A stretch of 64,000 bases of DNA from Oscillospiraceae bacterium (lineage in GTDB: Bacteria > Bacillota > Clostridia > Oscillospirales > Ruminococcaceae): assembly GCA_009777725.1 (NCBI GenBank), contig WRLG01000008.1:28510-92509 (forward strand), in the 5' to 3' direction. Positions 57,365-64,000 of the stretch are shown here, piece after piece. How positions within the stretch are numbered: position 1 is the first letter of the stretch; the number at the start of each line of letters is the position of its first letter. A program made the translations under genes and the position numbers. Under the pieces are notes generated by a model. The model was not told the DNA's origin. It saw only the letters and a program-made list of their open reading frames with translations, and searched no databases.

Positions 57365-57583
57365 TTAAAGTAAGAAACCTCCTTCGCCCTTGGGAAATTC
57401 ACCCGCATAGATGTAAAGGCTTTTAGGATTTTTAATCCATACGTCAAGTATTGTTTCTTTATCTTTATCTGCCGCAACCACTTCTCCTCCCACAGTGTCA
57501 CCGTACTCACCTTCTTTGCAATTAATAATGCAAACAAACTTTCCGTCATATTGCTTTTCAATTTCCTGCATTGTTTGGTACAT
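57365..57583 (-). CDS. Small hypothetical protein, paralogue of the one at 44607-44831
   Basis: A 72-residue protein (MYQTMQEIEKQYDGKFVCII start, GGEVVAAD turn, GGFLL end) that is clearly related to the 74-residue protein paired with a retropepsin-like protease at 44.6 kb. Here no protease gene accompanies it, so either the partner was lost or the protein acts alone. AGGAGG lies close to its ATG on the minus strand. It sits after the convergent pyrG. Function unknown. Confidence 0.75.
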   Translation of the reverse strand: MYQTMQEIEKQYDGKFVCIINCKEGEYGDTVGGEVVAADKDKETILDVWIKNPKSLYIYAGEFPKGEGGFLL

Positions 57584-57696
57584 ATGATTACCTCCTTAGT
57601 TTAGCTTTTATCGTTAGGGACTTTATGATTGATTTTTTAATAATACCGCTCGTTTTAAAAGCTCTTTGCAATGTATATTGACATAGTAATGAATTA

Positions 57697-57984
57697 TTAA
57701 AAAATATCCGAGTGAGTTCCTGTTTTATGAAGCGATAAAATTAGTTTTTCTTCTATAATACGATACACCAAGAGCCAATCGCCTTTAATATGACATTCTC
57801 TAAACGCTGATAGGTTGCCTTTAAGTTGGTGGTCACAGTATTTGAGCGGCAATTGTTCGCCTTTAGCAAGAATGCTCACGGCTTCGTCTAAAAGGGTTAA
57901 GTCTAAGCCACGTTTTCTTACAATTTTAACGCATTTTTTAAAGAGAGCGGTTTCAACAGGGAGATATTTTAAATTATTCATCAT
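57697..57984 (-). CDS. yafQ: YafQ/RelE-type mRNA interferase toxin
   Basis: A ~95-residue RelE-superfamily toxin: TALFKKCVKIVRKRGLDLTLL at the N-terminus, PLKYCDHQLKGNLSAFRECHI, DWLLVYRI, and the C-terminal LHKTGTHSDIF with the His residues typical of YafQ. It starts at an ATGATG within the end of the antitoxin gene (11-nt overlap). It should cut mRNA on ribosomes unless bound by the antitoxin. Confidence 0.88.
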   Translation of the reverse strand: MMNNLKYLPVETALFKKCVKIVRKRGLDLTLLDEAVSILAKGEQLPLKYCDHQLKGNLSAFRECHIKGDWLLVYRIIEEKLILSLHKTGTHSDIF

Positions 57985-58273
57985 CGCTTCTCCAACTTGC
58001 AAATAATTCTTCAAGATTATGATGAATTTTTGCAGTGCCGTCAGCTATAGCATTATCAATTTCAGCGGCATCTTTTAGGAGCTCTTCAGCGTGAGCATAA
58101 ACAGGCTCGGCAATAATATTATTAATTGGCAGTCTGCCTTGAATTACCGATTGGGTAAGAAATAAATTAATCGCACTTGATAAGGATAAACCCATGCTTT
58201 GGTAAAGAGTATCGGCGCGGTTGCAGATTTGCTTGTCAAGGCTGAAATTAAAGGTTGCGTTTGAGCTTTGCAT
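57974..58273 (-). CDS. dinJ: RelB/DinJ-family antitoxin
   Basis: A 99-residue antitoxin with an N-terminal ribbon-helix-helix (ATFNFSLDKQICNRADTLYQSMGLSLSSAINLFLTQSV) and a C-terminal toxin-binding tail. It overlaps the YafQ-type toxin gene, completing a DinJ-YafQ module between pyrG and hisH. The intergenic region upstream (58274-58320) is AT-rich and probably carries the self-regulated promoter. Confidence 0.88.
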   Translation of the reverse strand: MQSSNATFNFSLDKQICNRADTLYQSMGLSLSSAINLFLTQSVIQGRLPINNIIAEPVYAHAEELLKDAAEIDNAIADGTAKIHHNLEELFASWRSDDE

Positions 58274-58368
58274 ATTAATCGTCCTTTCAAACTTATTATC
58301 TCAATGTCATTATACATCATATTCACTGCATTGTCAATAATTTAATAAATAAAAACAGGAGAATGAAC

Positions 58369-58965
58369 ATGCTTAAAATAATAGACTATAAAGCGGGAAA
58401 CGCGCCAAGTGTTCTTCATGCCGTCGGGCATTTGGGCTTTGAAGCTGAATTTGCGCGGAATCCCGATGAGTTGGGTAACGCCTCAAAAATAATTCTACCC
58501 GGCGTAGGAAGCGCGGGGGCTACTATGGCGGCTTTGCGTGAAGCGGGTTTAATCAAGGCGTTGGGAGACGCTGTTTTGAAAAAAAACATACCGTTTCTCG
58601 GTATATGCGTTGGTATGCAGATTTTATTTGAGCATAGCGAAGAAGAAAACGCCGATTGCTTAGGCTGGCTCAAAGGCAGGGTTGTAAAATTTGCTCGCTC
58701 AAAGGTCAGAGTGCCGCAGATGGGTTGGAATAAGGTTAGTTTGACGGAAACTCCGATTAATAAGACCTTGGAGGATTATTTTTACTTTGTAAATTCCTAT
58801 TACGTTACCCCAAAGAATGAATCCGATATATGGGGCGTTTCCGATTATAACGGAGCGTTTACGGCGGCTGTACGCAAGGGGAATATCTACGGGACGCAGT
58901 TTCACATTGAAAAAAGCGGAGAGGCGGGGCTTTGGCTTTTGAGAGGTTTTTTGCTGACGGATTGA
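58369..58965 (+). CDS. hisH: HisH-like glutamine amidotransferase subunit
   Basis: A 198-residue class I amidotransferase from ATG 58369 (AGGAG 7 nt upstream). The oxyanion loop is LPGVGSAGATMAAL, the nucleophile Cys is in FLGICVGMQILFEHSEE, and the catalytic His/Glu are in GTQFHIEKSG, where the usual Pro between them is Ile. VPQMGWNKV and YFVNSYYVTP match HisH. It would feed ammonia to the HisF-like cyclase encoded 350 nt downstream, but no other histidine gene is present and a separate small gene lies between them, so the pathway may not be histidine synthesis. Confidence 0.85.
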   Translation: MLKIIDYKAGNAPSVLHAVGHLGFEAEFARNPDELGNASKIILPGVGSAGATMAALREAGLIKALGDAVLKKNIPFLGICVGMQILFEHSEEENADCLGWLKGRVVKFARSKVRVPQMGWNKVSLTETPINKTLEDYFYFVNSYYVTPKNESDIWGVSDYNGAFTAAVRKGNIYGTQFHIEKSGEAGLWLLRGFLLTD

Positions 58966-58990
58966 CTTTTGTATTTGAATATGATATGAT
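58962..58990 (+). promoter_or_regulatory. Promoter of the HicB-like small gene
   Basis: TTGACT (58962-58967), 17 nt, TATGAT (58985-58990), overlapping the last codons of hisH. AGGAGG-like GGGAGG follows before the start codon. Confidence 0.75.
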
Positions 58991-59023
58991 ATATACATAC
59001 ATTAACTACGGGAGGTATAGGAA

Positions 59024-59290
59024 ATGAATGAGATTGAAAAACGCTTTAGAAATATTCCCGAGGTTGAGCCGGACGAACGCGATTTAAAAGCCATGGAGCG
59101 AATTAAGAAAGCGAACGACAACGGCAAAGGCATAACGCTTGAAGAGATGGACAGGATAAGGGCGGCGCAGGAATACAGCGGCAAAATATCGCTGCGAGTG
59201 CCTAAAACACTGCACCGCGATTTAACAAAAGCCGCCAAGCAAGAGGGAATTAGCTTAAACCAATTTATTTTATATAAGCTTGTGCGCTAG
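59024..59290 (+). CDS. HicB-like ribbon-helix-helix protein (orphan antitoxin?)
   Basis: An 88-residue protein. The first half is charged (EIEKRFRNIPEVEPDERDLKAM); the second contains GKISLRVPKTLHRDLTKAAKQEGISLNQFILYKL, the RHH DNA-binding segment found at the C-terminus of HicB antitoxins. The full HicB N-terminal domain and a HicA toxin gene are missing. It has its own promoter and lies between hisH and hisF. It could be a solitary DNA-binding regulator of hisF or a remnant antitoxin. Confidence 0.75.
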   Translation: MNEIEKRFRNIPEVEPDERDLKAMERIKKANDNGKGITLEEMDRIRAAQEYSGKISLRVPKTLHRDLTKAAKQEGISLNQFILYKLVR

Positions 59291-59312
59291 CAATTGAAAG
59301 GCAGTGATAAAA

Positions 59313-60098
59313 ATGCTCACAAAACGCTTAATTGCCTGTTTTGATATTATAAACAGCATGGTTACAAAGGCGGTTCAGTTTCAAGATAATATCAAGGTCG
59401 CGCCTGCTGAGGAGTTGGCTGAAACGGTATATAAAAATCAAATTGACGAGCTTATATTTTATGATGTAACGGCGAGTAATGAAAAGCGCGGGATTGACAT
59501 TGAAACGGTAAAAAAAGTCGCGGGCAGGGTGTTTGTTCCGTTTACCGTTGGAGGCGGGATTAAGACTTTAGACGATATGTACAGCGCGCTGAAAGCGGGC
59601 GCGGAGAAAATCAGCATTGATTCCATGGCAGTCAGAAATCCTCGGATTATTAAGGAGGGTGCTGAGGCTTTCGGCTCGCAATGTATTGTGCTGTCAACAC
59701 AGGTTAAGAAAACGCCGGCAATGAAAAGCGGCTATGAGGTTTATATAGACGGTGCGAGAATTGCTACGGGTATGGACGCTTTGGAATGGCTCAAACAAGG
59801 TCAAGAGCTTGGCGCGGGTGAAATCTGCCTAAACAGCATTGATAAGGACGGAACACTGTCCGGCTATGACATTGAGCTGATGACTATGGCGGACAATATA
59901 TTATCCGTCCCGCTCATAGCTTCGGGCGGCGCGGGAAAGCCGGAGCATCTGCTTGAACTGTTCACCAAGACGGACAGCCAAGCCGCAATTATCAGCAGTA
60001 TGCTCTATTCCCCTCGGTTAGAGCGGAATTATACTGTTTCGGAGCTTAAAGAATATTTGCTTAACAGCGGCATAAATATGCGCCCCTGTATAATTTAG
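59313..60098 (+). CDS. hisF: HisF-like cyclase with altered catalytic residue
   Basis: A 261-residue (beta-alpha)8-barrel protein. Asp11 (IACFDI) is kept, as are FTVGGGIKTLDDM, the LNSIDKDGTLSGYD segment and SGGAGKPEHL. The position of the second catalytic Asp of imidazole-glycerol-phosphate synthase (Asp130 in Thermotoga HisF) is Gln130 (VLSTQVKK). This and the LNSIDKDG wording resemble HisF paralogues of surface-sugar pathways more than histidine enzymes. With the HisH-like protein it should form an ammonia-channelling synthase, but on an unknown acceptor. ATG 59313 is used; GTG 59304 is too near the AAGG site. Confidence 0.8.
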   Translation: MLTKRLIACFDIINSMVTKAVQFQDNIKVAPAEELAETVYKNQIDELIFYDVTASNEKRGIDIETVKKVAGRVFVPFTVGGGIKTLDDMYSALKAGAEKISIDSMAVRNPRIIKEGAEAFGSQCIVLSTQVKKTPAMKSGYEVYIDGARIATGMDALEWLKQGQELGAGEICLNSIDKDGTLSGYDIELMTMADNILSVPLIASGGAGKPEHLLELFTKTDSQAAIISSMLYSPRLERNYTVSELKEYLLNSGINMRPCII

Positions 60099-60114
60099 AA
60101 AGGGATGGTCTTTT

Positions 60115-61095
60115 ATGGATAAAATCAGAGTGGGAATATGCGGATACGGTAATTTGGGGCGGGGAGTTGAATCCGAAATCGGAAAGAACCCCGATATGGA
60201 ATTGGTTGCGGTTTTTACAAGGAGGAAGCCTGTTGAGAGCCTTAAAATCAAAGCCGTTGTACCCGTTATTCATGTTGACGATGCGGCAGAATGGACTGAT
60301 AAAATAGATGTTATGATTTTATGCGGCGGCTCGGCTAACGACCTGCCCCGGCAGGGGGCGGCATTTGCGAAGCTGTTTAATGTTATAGACAGCTTTGACA
60401 CGCACGCAAAAATACCCGAATATCTGAAAGCCGTTGACAGGTCAGCCAAGGAGGGCGGGAATATTTCCATAATATCGGTAGGCTGGGACCCCGGGCTCTT
60501 CTCGCTGATGAGACTGTATATGGGAAGTATTCTTCCCCTAGGCAAAACCTACACATTTTGGGGCAAGGGCGTAAGCCAGGGTCATTCGGACGCGATTAGG
60601 GGGATTGACGGCGTTGCGGATGCCGTCCAGTACACAATCCCCGTGCCGGATGCGGTTGAGCGGATAAGAAGCGGTGAGAACCCCGATTTAAGCGCGAGAG
60701 AAAAACATACCCGCCTTTGCTATGTTGCCGCCGAGCCAAACGCCGATTTAGGGCGTATAGAGTCGGAAATCAAAAATATGCCCAATTATTTTTCCGATTA
60801 TGATACAACAGTAAATTTTATAACCAAGGACGAGCTTAAAGCGCGGCACGGAAAGCTGCCGCACGGAGGAAGTGTAATACACGCGGGAAAAACAGGCGAG
60901 GACTGCAAACACTCCTTGGAGTTTTCAATTAAGCTCGGCTCAAACCCCGAATTTACATCAAGCGTACTTATCTGCTTTGCCAGAGCCGCATATAAATTAT
61001 CTGAAAAAGGTGAAACGGGAGCGAGAACCGTATTTGACATCCCCCCCATTTTACTCTGTGCGGATGAGGAAAAGACTGTAAAGAATTTACTATAA
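60115..61095 (+). CDS. ddh: meso-Diaminopimelate dehydrogenase
   Basis: A 326-residue NADPH enzyme that aminates tetrahydrodipicolinate directly to meso-DAP with free ammonium. The Rossmann motif GICGYGNLGRGVE is at residues 8-20; LCGGSANDLPRQGAAFAKLF, SVGWDPGLFSLMRLYMGSILP and FWGKGVSQGHSDAIRGIDGV are typical of Ddh. It duplicates the output of DapL plus DapF, also encoded in the window, and adds another ammonium-fixing step. It follows hisF after 16 nt with AAAGGGATGG upstream. Confidence 0.96.
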   Translation: MDKIRVGICGYGNLGRGVESEIGKNPDMELVAVFTRRKPVESLKIKAVVPVIHVDDAAEWTDKIDVMILCGGSANDLPRQGAAFAKLFNVIDSFDTHAKIPEYLKAVDRSAKEGGNISIISVGWDPGLFSLMRLYMGSILPLGKTYTFWGKGVSQGHSDAIRGIDGVADAVQYTIPVPDAVERIRSGENPDLSAREKHTRLCYVAAEPNADLGRIESEIKNMPNYFSDYDTTVNFITKDELKARHGKLPHGGSVIHAGKTGEDCKHSLEFSIKLGSNPEFTSSVLICFARAAYKLSEKGETGARTVFDIPPILLCADEEKTVKNLL

Positions 61096-61127
61096 TATTA
61101 ATTTTTTGTTAATTGTTCAAAAAACTA

Positions 61128-61156
61128 TTGCAATTTTAAATTGTTCGTGTTATGAT
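61128..61156 (+). promoter_or_regulatory. Promoter of gdhA
   Basis: TTGCAA (61128-61133), 17 nt, TATGAT (61151-61156). Confidence 0.75.
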
Positions 61157-61166
61157 ATAAGTAAGG

Positions 61167-61182
61167 TAAACAAAGGCGTTTA
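61167..61182 (+). promoter_or_regulatory. ANTAR-type hexaloop hairpin (copy 3, gdhA leader)
   Basis: The stem TAAAC / GTTTA closes the loop AAAGGC. It begins about 4 nt after the predicted transcription start, has the same core as the glutamate synthase and amt leaders, and overlaps the terminator stem. Confidence 0.75.
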
Positions 61183-61221
61183 TCAGCATACGGATTTTTC
61201 CGTTTGTTGGTAAGCGTTTTT
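61176..61221 (+). terminator. Leader terminator of gdhA
   Basis: GCGTTTATCAGCATACGG pairs with CCGTTTGTTGGTAAGC-type sequence over about 17 positions with G-U pairs and one T-T mismatch, loop ATTTTT, then six Ts. Confidence 0.8.
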
Positions 61222-61238
61222 TGTTATTTAGAGAATAA

Positions 61239-62591
<1,353 letters not shown>

Positions 62592-62615
62592 AAACCAATA
62601 AAAGGAGGAGTCATT

Positions 62616-63128
62616 ATGAAAAATGTACAATTGTTTTTTGGTAAGCCGCTTACGAGCCCCTGCTTAATCCCGGTGCTCCACGCCTCAACCCCGACCTGCA
62701 TAAACGAGCCCTTTATGGTAGGTGCTGCCTGCTACAGGGTTACGGCTTTATCTTTCGGAACGGCTCACGGAGTTGTATTCACGGACAATGTTGACGGAAT
62801 TGATGTTGAATCCTTAGGCAAGGCTCTGGGAACTCATCCGCTGTTTCCGAAAGGTGCCAGCATTGTGTTTGTTCAGGTTACGGGGCAGGATAGCGTGAGG
62901 GCTAGGCTATGGCAGCTTGGGGAGGGCGAAAAGCCTATTACGCCCGAAGCGGTATGCGCCGCAGGGACAGCCGCAATGATGAACCAAAAAATCCTTAAAA
63001 GCGAAGCGAAGGTATTAATGGATAACAACGCTTATTCAGTTCGCTGGGACAGGGGCAGGGGAGTCAGCCTTTGCGGGATACCCGAATCTGTTCAAGTGCA
63101 ATTGGTGGATACGAGGGCTTCGGCATGA
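62616..63128 (+). CDS. Half-size DapF-like protein (C-terminal epimerase half only)
   Basis: A 170-residue protein with AAAGGAGG upstream. Residues ~40-125 align by eye with the second half of diaminopimelate epimerase: VTALSFGTAHGVVFTDNVD corresponds to VTCVSMGNPHAVVFQKGVD of the DapF domain in this window, and EAVCAAGTAAMM to ACGTGACAAAV, keeping one catalytic Cys. The first half with the other catalytic Cys (GMCGNA motif) is absent, so racemisation as in DapF is unlikely unless it dimerises in an unusual way. It lies between gdhA and gatC, overlapping gatC by 4 nt. Function unknown. Confidence 0.75.
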   Translation: MKNVQLFFGKPLTSPCLIPVLHASTPTCINEPFMVGAACYRVTALSFGTAHGVVFTDNVDGIDVESLGKALGTHPLFPKGASIVFVQVTGQDSVRARLWQLGEGEKPITPEAVCAAGTAAMMNQKILKSEAKVLMDNNAYSVRWDRGRGVSLCGIPESVQVQLVDTRASA

Positions 63129-63412
63129 TGCTTGATGCAGGGTTAATCTCGTATTTAGAGGACTTATCTCATCTTCTTCTCTCGGAGGATGAGAAAGCTC
63201 GCTTGACGGAATCTCTGGAAAAAATATTGAACGGTATGGCTAAGCTCGGCGCACTTGAACTGGAAAATATACCCGAGCGCAGCCATCCGTTCGATAATGT
63301 AAATGCTTTCCGCGAGGATATTGTCAAGCACTCCTTTGACAGAGAGTTAATATTAAAAAATGCACCTGTGAAAACCGATGAAATGTTTATTGCTCCTAAA
63401 ACCGTGGAGTAG
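63125..63412 (+). CDS. gatC: Asp/Glu-tRNA amidotransferase subunit C (GatC-like)
   Basis: A 95-residue protein beginning MMLDAGLISYLEDLSHLLLS at an ATGA overlap with the preceding gene. The helix pair, the LENIPERSHPFDNVNAFREDIV segment and the end match GatC, the small stabilising subunit of the complex that amidates misacylated Asp-tRNA(Asn)/Glu-tRNA(Gln) with glutamine. GatA and GatB are not in the window. It precedes purL by 13 nt. Confidence 0.85.
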   Translation: MMLDAGLISYLEDLSHLLLSEDEKARLTESLEKILNGMAKLGALELENIPERSHPFDNVNAFREDIVKHSFDRELILKNAPVKTDEMFIAPKTVE

Positions 63413-63425
63413 AAAGGATATTTTT

Positions 63426-63995
63426 ATGCGGGAGAAGATTAACCGCTGTTATGTTGAGAAAAAAAGCGGGTTTGACTCAAAGGCTCTGGCTTGCCGCGCG
63501 GAGCTTTGCGAGGCTTTGGGGGTTGAAATTGAAGGCTTGCGGCTGTTTAACCGTTATGATGTTTATGGTGTATCTGACAGCGAATGGTTCAATGTCATAA
63601 ACACGGTTTTAAGCGAGCCTGTATGTGATATTTATTATGAAGATTTTTTACCTGCCTTTTCCGAAAATACGCGCCTGCTTTGCATTGAGCCGTTGCCTGG
63701 GCAGTTTAATGCCCGCGCTGAATCCTGCGAGCAATGTATACAAATGCTCATGGGCGGGGAACGCCCTGTTGTTAAGACAGCGGTTATTTATGCAGTGAAC
63801 AGTGAACAGTTAACCGTGAACAATGAGGATTTTGAGCGGGTTAAGGCTTATATTATTAACCCATTGGAATACCGTGAAATTAATGAGGATTCGCTCCCCC
63901 CGTCAATCCTCCCTTCGCCAACCCTCCCCCCACCTGCTCGCCCCGCGCCCCCCCCCCGAAAGGGGGGCAGGCCCCTCCCCCACCCCTCGTGTTAG
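63426..63995 (+). CDS. purL: Phosphoribosylformylglycinamidine synthase, N-terminal part; interrupted by repeat sequence
   Basis: ATG 63426 begins a protein with the single-chain clostridial FGAM synthase start: INRCYVEKKSGFDSKALA, LRLFNRYDVYGVSDSEW, FSENTRLLCIEPLPGQFNARAESCEQCIQML and GGERPVVKTAVIY, covering the PurS-like domain and start of the catalytic half (a full enzyme is ~1250 residues). An R1 repeat adds VNSEQLTVNNED near residue 126. From about residue 157 the frame enters a GC-rich repeat (Pro-rich PPSILPSPTLPPPARP) with a ten-C tract and meets TAG at 63993. Either the gene is broken here or a length change in the C tract shifts the frame. Confidence 0.8.
   Translation: MREKINRCYVEKKSGFDSKALACRAELCEALGVEIEGLRLFNRYDVYGVSDSEWFNVINTVLSEPVCDIYYEDFLPAFSENTRLLCIEPLPGQFNARAESCEQCIQMLMGGERPVVKTAVIYAVNSEQLTVNNEDFERVKAYIINPLEYREINEDSLPPSILPSPTLPPPARPAPPPRKGGRPLPHPSC
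63796..63824 (+). repeat. R1 repeat inside purL
   Basis: GTGAACAGTGAACAGTTAACCGTG array, read in frame as VNSEQLTVNNE. Confidence 0.75.
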
Positions 63996-64000
63996 CGGGC
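63893..64000. repeat. GC-rich repeat (R4-like) with C10 tract at the window end
   Basis: C-rich units (CTCCCCCCGTCAATCCTCCC...) with a CCCCCC/GGGGGG pairing around GAAA (about 63948-63967) resemble the R4 cluster at 43279-43410. It replaces the expected purL coding sequence. Confidence 0.7.

Noticed and set aside
25046..61181. AACAAAGGCGTT as a DNA operator instead of an RNA hairpin
   Set aside because: Not fully excluded, but the covariation of flanking bases and the overlap with a terminator in all three cases favour RNA.

Overview
The window looks like chromosome from a low-to-moderate GC Gram-positive anaerobe of the Bacillota, most likely class Clostridia (an Oscillospirales-like relative is my guess). 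The reasons are HPr kinase, an AgrB/AgrD quorum-sensing pair, a SigH-like sigma factor, a soluble [FeFe]-hydrogenase-like sensor, a type III glutamine synthetase, a split ferredoxin-linked glutamate synthase, both DapL and Ddh lysine/DAP enzymes, strong AGGAGG-type ribosome binding sites and TTGACA/TATAAT promoters. Genus cannot be read from the sequence.

Layout. 1-2.3 kb: end of a solute-binding lipoprotein-type gene and an agrD-agrB pair whose predicted autoinducer has Thr in the ring-closing position. 2.3-10.4 kb: branched-chain amino acid operon ilvBNCDA, preceded by a promoter, an Ile/Val/Leu-rich leader peptide and an attenuator, and followed by a sugar-phosphate kinase and thiI. 10.4-16.7 kb: hydrogenase-like sensor/MCP fusion, a secreted CAP protein, rapZ, and a large secreted Ig-like repeat protein. 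16.7-20.6 kb (minus strand): ECF sigma factor, membrane protein and ABC exporter. 20.7-24.5 kb (minus): hprK-murB-rlmH, a zinc-ribbon protein, a degenerate tRNA-like sequence and a SigH-like sigma factor.

25-64 kb is a remarkable nitrogen/glutamine region. It holds ammonium uptake (Amt fused to PII), glutamine synthesis (glnN, glnA), glutamate synthesis (split GltS, gdhA), an ANTAR regulator (NitR-like) and a string of glutamine-consuming enzymes: GltS, CarA, GuaA, GlmS, PurF, PyrG, HisH, PurL plus GatC. Purine genes purC, purB, purA and DAP/lysine genes (dapL, ddh, dapF fused to carB, a half-size DapF-like gene) are interleaved. Three transcription units in this region (gltS-carAB, amt, gdhA) start with a strong promoter followed within about 10-13 nt by the same 12-nt core, AACAAAGGCGTT, at the tip of a covarying hairpin. 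Its 3' side overlaps the 5' arm of an intrinsic terminator. This matches the hexaloop (A1, G4) recognised by ANTAR antiterminators, and an ANTAR gene sits at 53.7 kb next to glnA.

The same region is dense in small repeats (7-nt TTAACAA/TTAACTG arrays, GC-rich palindromes) that also enter reading frames (carA, carB, guaA, the GltS oxidoreductase, purL), and in toxin-antitoxin cassettes (VapBC, MNT-HEPN, HigBA, HipA-like, DinJ-YafQ, a lone HicB-like protein) inserted between the metabolic genes.
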